Assembly (NCBI GenBank): GCA_024345305.1
Contig: BRON01000009.1
Coordinates: 1,178,001-1,242,000, forward strand
DNA: 64,000 nt
Reading direction: 5' to 3'
Origin: Mrakia gelida
Taxonomy: Eukaryota > Basidiomycota > Tremellomycetes > Cystofilobasidiales > Mrakiaceae
Shown: positions 49,001 through 59,290 of the stretch, in pieces
How the letters are laid out: the number at the start of each line of letters is the position of its first letter
Numbering within the stretch: position 1 is the stretch's first letter
Translations under genes and position numbers: made by a program
The notes under the pieces: generated by a model
Databases searched by the model: none
The model's input: only the letters and a program-made list of their open reading frames with translations
What the model was told of the DNA's origin: nothing

Positions 49001-51096
49001 GGTGCGTTCTCCTCGTCTTCGAGCGATTCCATTGCGTAGCTCGAGACTGACTTCCTTTTTCTCTTCTCTCTGCATCAGTGGTCTCCACAACGAGAAGGCT
49101 GCCGTCCGACACCGAGCCTACTACCTCTTCCAACGGTTCATCAAGGACATTCGATCTTCGATCTCGGCCAACTTCGTCCCTTCCATTCTCGAGTCGATGA
49201 GTGTACGTCCTCGCTTCGACCCTTCTCCCTCTCCCGATTTGCTCAGCTGACCTTTGTCTACTTCTTGCACCTTTTCTCAGGATCTCCTCGCCATCAAGCC
49301 CGAATTGCCAGAACGAGAGACCGCCGAGGAGAACCTCCTCGTCAAGGCCACCACCATGCCCAGCTCGTTCGACGCTCAGCTCTACCTCTTCGAGACGGTC
49401 GGAATCCTCATCTCGGTCATGCGAGACGCTCCTGATCAGCAGCTCGCCTTCCTTCAGGTTCGTTGGACTTTCTTCGACTCTATCTCGAGACGCGTCGCTG
49501 ACTTTCGTCGACTTTTGTCCTCTCTTCCTCCAGGCTGCTTGCAACCCTCTCCTCGCCCAGATCTCCCGTGATATTCAGACTCCCATGTCCGGACCCGACG
49601 ACATCCTCCCCATCCTCAACGTTCACCACGCCGTCATGGCTCTCGGAAACATCGCGAAGGGATTCCCAGAACCTTCCGATACTGCCTTGACCCAGGCTCC
49701 TCCTCCTTGGATCTCGGTCTTCAAGCAGTCGACAGAAGCGATCCTGGCGGTTCTGAAGAGGATGAACCAGTACAAGGTCATTCGAGACGCTGTGAGTGAA
49801 CGGTCCCTTCGTTTCGATTCGAGTCGACCGAACCTCGTCGCTGACCTGTCGTCTCTCTTTACCTCAGGCTCGATTCGCTTTCGCTCGAATCGTCGCCACC
49901 ACCAGCACTCGAGTTCTCGAGTACGTCGCCATGTTCGTCAAGGGAATCGTCGCTCACTTCGAGCCCAGCGAGTTGGTCGAGTTCCTCGGATTCCTCGGAC
50001 TCATTCTTCACAAGCTCAAGGTTCGTCGCGTTCTCCTTTTCTCTTCGCAATTTGACGCGTCTCTCTTGCTGACGTCGAGTCTTTCTCTACCAGGACACCC
50101 TCTTCGACGTCCTCGACGGTCTCATCCTCCCCATCATCCAAAAGATCTTCCAATCCCTCGCTGAGCCGGCGAACGGAACCGACGCGGAGCTCGCTCAGGC
50201 TTCCCTTCGAGCAGCCTACCTCACTTTCATTGCCGCCATCATGACCGCCAAGCTCGATGCTGTTCTTCTCTCGCCGAGTTCGTTAATTTCTTTCTTCTGG
50301 ATCGCCTTCGTGACGACGAACGACGCGCTAACGACTTCGTTCCACTCTTCGCTTCATTTCAGCCAACAAGCCCGAGCTGGAGAACATCCTCAACAACGTC
50401 GTCGGGTTCGCTACCGACTGCAAGGATCCTACATGCCAAAAGATCGCTTTCAACATCCTCGCGAAGGCCGTCACCGCTTGGGCTACCAACCCTTCCGCCG
50501 TCGCCGTCCCCATGGTCGTCCACGGAGGAATCCCTCCTCTCGTTCCTACCTCCCAAGTCATCCCTGGATTCGAGGGATATGTCTACGAGAGGCTTCTCCC
50601 TATCTGCATCGAGGTTCCCCTCAACCCTATCTTCAAAATGAAGGACGGACAATCTCAACTCGTGAGTCGACGCGTCTTCTCCCTCTCGCCCGCTCCCTCG
50701 TCGTCTCCTTCTCGCTCGCGACTGACACTCTTGATTGCTCGATTCTTTGACACTACAGGTCATGTCGGAAATCACCAGTCTTTACCGAGCTACCCTCATC
50801 GCCCGAGGAACGGAAGCGACCGACAGGTTGATGAACGTCTACTTCCCTTCGATCGGATGCCCTCCCGAGACTGGAGCCGAGTTCATCAAGCAGCTTGAGA
50901 CTCAGGACGCCAAGACCTTCAGGCGATGGCTGACTGAGTGGATCAAGTGAGTTTCTTCGTCTCCATCTGCTTCGCGTTTGTTCGACGAGACTGACGCGTC
51001 TCTTCCCCTCCCTCTCTTGCTTTCCCTCCCAGGTCCGCTCGAGACGCCCAAGCAGCAGCCACCAAAGCCGCCGCTCAAGCAGCTCAGGACCAGTAG
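46075..51096 (+). CDS. LOS1: Exportin-T, tRNA nuclear export receptor (Los1/Xpot)
   Basis: A karyopherin-beta that carries mature tRNAs out of the nucleus with Ran-GTP. The product is roughly 1,050-1,150 residues, all helical repeats. The N-terminus MDQAQLLYAVQIASSADLAL and VFALQVVDQVVGDKTK match the importin-N region. Later segments that align with Xpot are AWIDITLTVTPHSLYLLNRL, LEFF-like LQFFECASRYAEFFKLRTDC, AAVRHRAYYLFQRFIKDIRS, QLYLFETVGILISVMRDAPD and QDAKTFRRWLTEWIK near the end. One intron (46530-46819) starts with GCAAGT, a GC-AG type. Start ATG at 46075; stop TAG at 51094-51096. Confidence 0.92.
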
Positions 51097-51761
51097 AAGT
51101 TTCTCTTCCCATCTCCTCCTCCCTCGTTTCGATCTCGTCCTCCCTCGTTCATCTCCACCTCCCCCTCTTCGTTTATGCTCCCTCGCTTTCTTTGCAACCC
51201 TCTCTTCCTTGTCTTCGTTCCCTCTTCTCTCCAGCTTTCCCTCGCATGCTTTTGCTCAACACCTCACTTGCTCTCAGTCCGTTTGCATTTGTCACGACCT
51301 TCTTCTCCTTTCTTTACATCTATCTACCTAAAACCCTCCTCTTCGACCCTACCGATACCCACTCCATCCCTCTCCCCCACCCTCCAACGACGTTTCACTT
51401 TTTCCTTTGTGCTTGTTACGAGTAGTCCCTTCTTTACATGCTTTTTCGATTTCCTCCCTCTGTGCGTGTCCGTTTGAACGAGTGAGCTCGCGAGACGAAG
51501 AGGACGAGGACGAAAACGAGCCGACGCGTTTTCGAAGCGATGACTCGTGAACATATCTATCTGCTGATAGGGTCGTCATCGGTGATCTAGCGTAATCATC
51601 TCTGCGAGTAGCAGAGGAGGAAGAGGAGGGAGAGAAGTTAGCTGAGCTCGGACCACGACTCCCTTCGTGCTTCTTTCTCCTCCCCTCACTTCGGTTCTTC
51701 CAGACCTCGCAACCATTCCAGGGAGACTCGATAGGGCTCACTTTGAGCATCTTTCGACCCT
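51097..51761. other. 3' region of the exportin gene overlapping a duplicated block
   Basis: The first part is the exportin 3' UTR. From about 51480 to 51761 the minus strand is similar to 34990-35310, downstream of the other small-membrane-protein gene. No gene was seen. Confidence 0.55.
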
Positions 51762-52169
51762 CTATGCAGACCTCTCTTCAACCTCCTTCTCTTCCTCTCC
51801 CTCTCGCTCCGTCTTCTCGTCTTCCATCTCCACCAGCCCTTCCTTCTTCGCTCTCTTCTCCTTCACCCCCGCCCACCACACCTGCCACCCAACCACCGCG
51901 ACCATCCCTATCCCCAGAGCCTGCGCCGCATATCCCCCAGCGCTCAGCTTCCTATAGAGCGGACTCGCAGTCGAGGGCAGAAAGGCAGCATCGTAGAGGG
52001 CGAGGTAGGAGCCTCGAGCGGCGTAGAGGGAGGAGAGGGTTGCGACGACGACGACGAACAGGTAGAAAGGTGTTGACGGGTCCTTGTTTGCTTTGTTGAC
52101 GAGGAAGACGGGGATGATGGTGCAGGGAACCGCGGATAAGGGGTAGAGGAGGGAGGGAGAGATGGACAT
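51762..52169 (-). CDS. Small three-TM membrane protein, unknown function, copy B
   Basis: A 135-residue, intronless paralogue of the gene at 34579-34989. The hydrophobic segments are LLYPLSAVPCTIIPVFLV, PFYLFVVVVATLSSLYAARG and LGIGMVAVVGWQVWWAGV, then a Lys/Glu-rich tail. Two residues are inserted in the second segment (SS) and the tail differs most. Start ATG at 52169; TAG at 51762-51764. I do not recognise the family. Upstream and downstream flanks are also shared with the other copy. Confidence 0.72.
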   Translation of the reverse strand: MSISPSLLYPLSAVPCTIIPVFLVNKANKDPSTPFYLFVVVVATLSSLYAARGSYLALYDAAFLPSTASPLYRKLSAGGYAAQALGIGMVAVVGWQVWWAGVKEKRAKKEGLVEMEDEKTEREGEEEKEVEERSA

Positions 52170-52800
52170 GGTTGGAGGAGAGGGAGGGAGGAGCGAAGGG
52201 GGGAACAAGGGGGGAACAGGTGAGTGCTGTGCGAGCCTGGAAGAAGGGAGCGTTTTGTGCGATTCGGAAGGGAAGATGGGTGAAGGGTGTTTGTGCTCGT
52301 CTCTAGATGTGAAGGGGTCGAGTTGGTCGAGGTGGGAGGGCAGGGAGAGGAAGGGAGAAGGGAAGAACCAAACGACCTCGAGGTGAGCTCGAGCTTCCTT
52401 CCTCGTTCTGCCTCCGGCTTCTTTTTATTCTGCTCACAAACCCGTTTCAAACCAGTTGTGCGTGAAGACACATGAGGTTCATAGCTCGAATGAGCCTGGT
52501 TAGAGAAAAGGTTGCTTTCGTTCTCTCTGCTCGCGTGGTCTGTACGAGTCTCAAACGCGAAGCAACGCGTTCGTCCGCTTGAGGTAGTGGTTTTCGAAGC
52601 GTTCTCGCCTTTCCTTCTCCTTCTCGTGGACTAGCATGCGTTAAACTCGTGAACGGTCGTAAAATCTAGCTAAACTCCTTGACGCTATCGAGAAGGAGGA
52701 AGAGAGCGGAGAGTCAGCTCGACGCGTCGTCTTGTTTCCCTCTCTTCGACAAATTCCATTGCGAGCTACCTATAAGAGATGGAAGGAGGGACTCACTCTC
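52170..52800. other. Spacer upstream of copy B, left part duplicated
   Basis: Roughly 52200-52400 matches the upstream flank of copy A. The rest, to 52800, is the 3' region of the surface-protein gene. No gene was seen. Confidence 0.5.
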
Positions 52801-54538
52801 TCAGTCATCTCCAAAGCTTCCTGGCCCAATACTAAGAACGACGTTCCCACTCGCAGCGTTCAATCTCACCTTCCCTTGCCCACCCTCCACGATCGATCCC
52901 CTCAATTGCTCCCCCTGCCCGTCTCCGACCTGCAACCACGTAGTGACGTTTCCATCCTGACGAGCATGTGCAGCGATAGCCCTTCCGTCGTTGGTAGCGA
53001 GTTCGTAGGATCCGCTGTGGCCATCGAGGGGGAAGAAGACTTCGACCCGCGTCCCGAGAGTCGTCGCGTCGAGGTTGATGGGGCAGGAGTAGGAGTTGCT
53101 GTTCGAGGAAGGGACCGAGGTGACGTTGGCTGAAATGAGTCCGCTGGTGCTGGTGAGGGTGAGGTTGTAAGGCGACGAGGAGGAGGAGGAGGAGGAGGAG
53201 AAGTTGGCGATGGCTGGGACGGCGATGTAGGTCTGGATGTTACCGTGGGAGAGGAGAGTTCCGGATGTGAGGGAGTAAGAGCCAACGATTCCTTGACCGG
53301 TGAAGACGTTGAGGAGTCGAGTAGAGACGGGCTGCAAGGAGAAGAGATGCACGTCAGAGAAAGGAAGACGCATCGCGATCTCGATCGATCATCTCTTTCG
53401 CGAATCAACACTCACCCAGTAAGAACGCGTCGCCATCCATCCCAATGGTAGACGAACATCCACGAGATCGAAGGTCGAGTTCCTGAGATCCATGAAGTTG
53501 AGGTCCCCAACGCTCGTTGAGAAGATTTCGAGGCGACGGATGTGAGAACGAGGAGGGAGGAGGATCGTGAGGGTGAACGTGATGGTCGAGTCGAGCCATT
53601 GATCCAAATTCGAGCCAGGGGAGTAGAATTGCGTGAAGGTATCGTTTCCTTCGGTCTGAGAAAGAGGAGGGAGAGAGAGAGTCAGCGAAAGGTGAACCGA
53701 GAAGGCACGACGCGAGAGTCACAACGAGCTCACCTTCAACGCGAGTCCCACCGCGCTATCTCCCTCGGTGCTATCCACCTTGTACCCGTACGACCCTCCC
53801 ACCACTCTCGCTAGCTGATCTACCCCCCACTGGGCTCTCTCCCACCCGGCGCGACCTTCCAGAACGCTGAAACTTGAGCCGTCCAGTCCGTCGTCGAGTT
53901 GTCGGGCGAGGAAGCGAAGACGATGTCTGTTGAGCGATTCCCAAAGATCTTGACGAAGTAGGAGGAAGAAGAGGATGACGTAGGGAGCTGGATGAGTTGA
54001 GAGAAAGAGAGGAGGATGGTTGCGTTGTTGGTGCTGGACGAAGTGGTGAAGGATCGATTGGAGATTGTCGGAGGGGAGAACTCGAAGGGCGTGAGAAGAT
54101 CGCCGTCGTACGAGACGAGGGAAGTGAAAATCTACACCCAATTAACGTTTCAAAGTTAGCTTGTCAGTACGCGAGTAGAGAGAAGTCCAGAAGAAAGGAA
54201 GAAAACCGGCTCACCTCCGGCTCAACCATGTTTCTCGCCGCGCTGAGGTTTGCTGGGTGCTCCCTCCTCTCCTTCGCTCGATGCAACCCGAGCCAGATCA
54301 TCGCAGCTACCAGCACAACCAGCCCCAGCGCCCCAACTCCAATGAAAATCCTTGCTCGCCTCGAGAACTTCCAAAACTGCCACCAACGAAGAGGACGAGG
54401 CTTGGGCGCGGAGGCTTCGATAGCAGCTGCATCGAGGGGAGGACGAGGTCGACCTCTCGCGAGATCTTCCAAAGGATACTCTGGTGCTGACTCCTGGGAT
54501 ACCTTGTGTCTTGAGTAGGTCGGAGGAGTGTCGACCAT
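52801..54538 (-). CDS. Single-pass membrane protein with Ser/Thr-rich, beta-rich outer domain
   Basis: No precise family is recognised. The architecture resembles basidiomycete type II surface proteins: a cytosolic tail (MVDTPPTYSRHK...), a Trp-rich membrane-proximal WWQFWKFSRRARIF, one membrane helix IFIGVGALGLVVLVAAMIWL, then an outer region with many N-glycosylation sequons (NRS, NAT, NST). Repeating beta-type stretches such as LRRLEIFSTSVGDLNF-like segments and SYSLTSGTLLSHGNIQTYIA end in LNAASGNVVLSIGPGSFGDD. The second exon changes frame near 53880: either a 41-nt intron (GTCGCG...ATCAG, no branch motif) or a real frameshift. The start is the ATG at 54538 in CACCATGG; an in-frame ATG at 54616 is possible. 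A dead fragment of its 3' end lies at 35311-35512. Confidence 0.62.
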
Positions 54539-55450
54539 GGTGGATGGAGGAAGAGCTGGGGAGGTGACAGATGGTCGTCGGAGGGGAGGAGAGGAGCGAA
54601 GGCGGAGAAACAACATGGTCGTCGAAACAGACGCCCAGGCAAGGGTTTGTCACCGTTTTTACAGCCCTACAGGTCGACGCGACTGACATAAAGGAGCGTA
54701 GTTAGTGAGACACAGCTTCAAAGGGCATCGGGATCGTCGGAAGAAGAAGAGAAGGGGACAAGGAATGTCGACGGGTTCGACGCGCGAGATCGCGTCCAGC
54801 GCTCCTCCTTTCCCGCTGACAGATTTTGAACCACAGCTCCCAGATGTGCAGCGAAATCTGGTAGCGCCTAGTTCTGCAGCTGGAAGTGTGAAGCACTTGA
54901 GATGGCTGGGAGGGAGGTGAAGGGAGGAGAAGATGGTTGTTCGAGGCAAGCTCGTTCGAGCTCACCTTTCCTGGCTTCCTCCTCCTCTCTCTTGCCTTTT
55001 CCGCCTTTTCTTTTGCTCGTTTCTTCCACGCCGCTTTCTAAAGCTTCAGCATGAGCCAACGCTGTATTCGATCGTGGGAACACCCATTTTTCGTCACTGA
55101 GAAAAACGAGCTCAACAGCCGAACGAAACGTCGAGCTCTCGCGTTCGTGCTCTCCTCCTCAGGACCATCACTTTCTCTTGCGTGAGTCCTCGAGAATCAA
55201 GCTCACCTCCCCCTTCCCCATTCACCTACACCCTCTTCTCCTCGCCCTTTCTCTTCTCTTCTCCTCGTTACGGAATCCCTGTTTCTTACTCCCTCCCTCT
55301 CTTCGACCATGTCGCTCTTCCCTTCCCTTCCTCCCCCTCCCACCTCCTCCTCTCTCCCCCTCCCTCCCTCCCCATCTCCTCTTCTTCTTCTTCCCCCTCC
55401 TCCTCCTCCAGACCTCATCAAAACAAACGACTAGGCCGACTTCGTTCACT
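54539..55450. other. Divergent region with a weak small-gene signal
   Basis: Promoters of the surface-protein gene (-) and ARS2 (+). A strong CT tract covers about 55200-55440. A possible short minus-strand gene is listed separately at 54868-55087; otherwise nothing was recognised. Confidence 0.4.
54868..55087 (-). CDS. Possible two-exon fragment of a small Lys/Glu-rich protein
   Basis: On the minus strand, after TTTTTCTCAG, one frame reads DEKWVFPRSNTALAHAEALE, then a Lys/Glu-rich run ending EEEEARK. It stops at a GTGAGC donor that joins to CCCAG|CC, giving AISSASHFQLQN and TAG at 54868-54870. Amino-acid flavour and splice signals are reasonable, but I could not find a consistent first exon with ATG. 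It may be the tail of a small unannotated gene or chance. Confidence 0.25.
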
Positions 55451-58400
55451 ATGTCTCTACCACCTATTCCTCCCGCCTCAACGCATGTCGCCTCGACCTC
55501 TGCCTCATCAGCTTCGTCCTCCTCCCACCTCCCCCCTCGCCCCTCCCACCTCCCAGCTCCTCCAACCTTCGTCACAGCCATGCCAGATCTCGCTCCTTCA
55601 GGACGAGACAACGTCGATCGATACACTCCCGGGTACGACTCGAGAGATTCGAGGGATAACGGAGGAAGGGGAGCAGGTCAATCGAGAGACTACGATCCGG
55701 GTGGTCAGTCCCTCCTCCCTTCCCCTTCTCCCTCTCCTTCCACGTCCTCCTCGATCCCTTATTCATCCTGGCACGAAGAGGCATATCGAGTAGGAAGCTG
55801 AACACTCTCATATCTCTCTTCTTTCTACGCGTCTCTCGGTTGGATGGATGCAGATCGAAAGAGGAGGAGGTCACCTTCGCCTCACGGACGAGTTGGAGAT
55901 CGAGAACCACGAGATGGAGGTCGACCAAGATACGAGGACGCTCGAGGAGACTCTTCATGTAAGTTACAAGTCCTCTCTCTTTCATGCTCTCGTCTCTGCT
56001 CGTCTCCGCAAGGCAGCGAGCTCGAAGCTGACCTTGAACCTCTCCTTCCCTTCCTCTCCCTTCCTCCCTCCAGCTCGCCACAACTCCTCCCGACCTGCGA
56101 TGCGTCCGATAGGTCCCGATCCAGATCTTCTCGACCACATCGTCGCCTACAACGACTGGGTCGCTTGGTTCAGAGCTACCAACCCTCAAAAGGTGGGCTT
56201 CACTGCTCGTTGGAGAGGCAGAGAAGGAGGAGCCTCAATACGTCGAGCTGACCTCAACCTCCTCCCTTCTATCCTTCTCTGAACTTCTCCCCCCTCCAGG
56301 CCGAAGAAGACGACGCCTACGATCGAAAACTCGACATCTCGAAACCCAAGAAGGCCATGGAACGATACGAAGCGTACAAGAAGAGGTTCTTGTCGAGACA
56401 GGTTCGTTCAACTTCCACTTCCTCCTCCCATCTCGTCTCTTCGTTGCTCGACGAACGTCGGCGAAGCTCAAAGGCTGATTTACTTCGCTCTCGGCATCTT
56501 CTATCCTCAGCTTTACGGTCTCTTCCTCTACCACAAAGCCTCGCAGTGGTTCATTGAAAAGTACTCTCCCAAACCCGAGTTCGTCGCCGAGAGGGAGAGG
56601 ATCAGGAAGGACGCGAGGAAGGGCAAGGAGCAAGCCTTCCTGAAGGAGCTCGAGGAGGATGGAGCGTTCGCATTTGGAGATGATAGCTGGGGACTTGGTG
56701 AGTAGGCGTTTTTGCCTCTTTGGGCCATCCTGGTCGAGCATTGCCGAAGAGGAAGCGGGCTGCCGAGGTACCCGAGCACGAGCTGACCGTCTCCTCCCGC
56801 TCTGCTCTTTGTTCGTGTGCGTTCCTTCCTCTCTTCCCTCTTCCCAGACGAGAAGAAGGAGGATCCTCTGGATGAACCTCTCGACACCATCAAGGACGGC
56901 AAGATCGTCGACAACTCGAGGCAAGGACTCGTCTCTGCGACTCCCGCTCCTCATCAAGTCTTCATCAAGACCATCCCTCCCAACATCAGTCGAGCTGATC
57001 TCGAGAAGGTTCGTTCTCTCATTCCCTGCGTGCTCGCCCTCCCTTTCGAATGCTTGCCCGCTGACCTCGCGTTCGTGTTGCTTCTCTCGTTCCAGATCTG
57101 CTCCAAAGCCGAAGGTTACGTCTCGCTCTCCCTTGGTCCTCCCCAAGAGAAGAAGAACTTCCACCGAGTTGGATGGGTCAACTTCGTCGAAGGAACCGAC
57201 ATGGCCATCGCTTGTTCTACTCTCGATGGATCCAAGGTTCGTTGAGCTTCCCGTCGCTCCTTCTCCCTGCTGCTCGCAGCTGACCGACGCGTCTCTCTTC
57301 CTCCCTCGTTTCGCCTTGGTTTCCCACGCAGGTCGCCGACCCTCCCTTCATCCTGCACATGAGCATCGGCAGCGAATCCTACGTCTCTCGACCCAAGTAC
57401 GCCCCTCAAGGTGCCTCGCGTCTCGAACGACTCGAGAAGGATCTCGAGCAGGCTAGGAAACTCGCCCTTCAGCTCGAGGAGGAGGAGAAGGACTCGGTTC
57501 CCGAGGGTTTGGTGAGGGGATCGGAGAGGATCGACGAGATGGGAAGGGAGGCTGCGAAGTCGCTGGAAAGCAGAGAGGGAGGTGTGCTGAGCATCGAGGA
57601 GAAGAAGCAGTTGGTGAGTCTTTCCCGCGTTTCCTTCGTCGAGTGTGGATTGACGCGACGAGCTCGAACTAACTCTGCCTCGCTGCGTTCGACGTCACGT
57701 TCCAGACGAAATACAAACTCGACCTCTTCATCCTCTACCTCCGACGAGCCTTCTTCACCTGCTACTACTCTGCTTCCGTCAACGACTCGGTGGAGGAGCT
57801 CGAACGACGATCGATTCAGTACCTTCGACGACTTCCTTCGACTCTCGTCCCCTCCGCTGCTGTCGAGGGAGGAGCAGACAAGGAGAAGACGAAGAAGAAG
57901 GCGTCGGAGGAAGTCGAGGAGGAGGGAGAGGAGAGAAGGAAGGAGGAGGTAGTGCCGATGAAGGACGACGAGGAGGATGGGGATGTCGCCGTCTTCGAGG
58001 ACGAGGTCGAGGAGGCGAAGGGTGGGAAGGGTGGCGAGAAGGATACGGTTAAGAAGGATCGTGAGTAACCGTTTCTTTATCCTTGGTTCAAGTAGGAGAA
58101 GCGGGACGGCGAGCTGACTCCAAGTTTTCTCTCGAACAGTCGTGTCGGGAATCTGGGAGAAGGAACTCGACTCGAAACTCTCGATCCTTTTCAACCGAGC
58201 TACGCTGGATCCTGCTGAGGTCGGAGGAAAGAACGTCGACGAGTGAGTAGCCCTCCTTTCTGTTCCTCTTCGCTCGTAATCCGTCGACTGACGAGCCCTT
58301 TCCCTTCCGTCGCGAACTGCAGGGAGATCACTCGACTCACTTCCCCTCACATTAAGCAGGAAGCCGAGGGCAAGTTCCGATGCAAAGCCTGCACGAAACT

Positions 58401-59097
58401 CTTCAAAGCCGCCGACTTCCTCAAGAAGCACATCCCTACGAAACATCCCGACCTCGTCAAGGATCTCGAAGACGTTTGTTCCCTCTCTCCCTCGCCCTCT
58501 TCCGCCTCTCCTCTCGTTCGCGCGTCGCTGACCTCTCTCCCTCTCGTCTCGCGTTCGTTACGACAGCTCCCCTACTTCAACTCCTTCATCCTCGACCCTC
58601 TTCACATCTCCCCACCTCCAGGAGCTCCCGCCTCGATCAACAACCAACCTCCCGTCGGGATCCGTCCCCCCATCACCGTCTCCTCCCTCCCTCAACCCAC
58701 CCCTCCCTGGATGAACCCTTCCCTCCCCTCCTCGCAACACAATCCCTCCACAGGCTACACCCCCGGTTTCGTCGGGTTCCAACCACCCCCTGGAGGAGGA
58801 GTCTTCAACCAAGCCTTCATCCAGAACCACAACCGTCAGATCGCAGGGCGAGGAGGGAACCCCCCTGCTGGCATGAACGGCGGACGAGGAGGAATGAGTT
58901 TGAGTCTGATGGATCGAGTAGGAGCGATGGTACCTGGGGAGCCTGAGGTGAATGGACCTGGGAGGGAGATGCTGGATACGACGTTGGGAAGACCCGAGGG
59001 GATGAAGGATGATCCCAGAGCGAAGAGGGGACGAGTGACCTATGCGGATTTGGATTCGAGTCCTGGGGATGTGGGGGATGAGATGATGAATTACTAG
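55451..59097 (+). CDS. SRRT: ARS2/SERRATE-type RNA effector protein
   Basis: A nuclear factor that bridges the cap-binding complex to RNA processing or decay. A Ser/Pro and Arg-rich leader (DRKRRRSPSPHGRVGDREPR) precedes the SERRATE/Ars2 N-terminal domain: DYDRK-like LDISKPKKAMERYEAYKKRF and LYGLFLYHKASQWFIEKYSP. An RRM-like unit follows (HQVFIKTIPPNISRADLEKI, then RVGWVNFVEGTDMAIACST). After an acidic helix, a C2H2 zinc finger reads GKFRCKACTKLFKAADFLKK and HIPTKHPDLV. Next is YFNSFILDP, then a Gly/Pro-rich tail. The domain order is that of the family. Start ATG 55451; stop TAG 59095-59097. Confidence 0.92.
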
Positions 59098-59290
59098 GTT
59101 GTACGGGCCTATCGATCTTGCTTGTGACGATTTATGTCTTTTCTTTGATGATGAGTTTTTTTCTTTCGTTTGGACGAGACGAGCTCAGGAGGGGAAGGGA
59201 AGGAGAGCCTGGTATGACCTCCACTCGTTCCCTTCCCTCCAACGAACACTCAGCAACGAATCACCTGTTTCCCTTCGCCCTTCCTCAACC

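Noticed and set aside
56235..57164. Long minus-strand open frame (309 codons)
   Set aside because: Antisense shadow of the ARS2 coding exons; no splice or domain support.
57469..58446. Long minus-strand open frame (325 codons)
   Set aside because: Antisense to ARS2 exons with clear RRM-to-zinc-finger coding on the plus strand.
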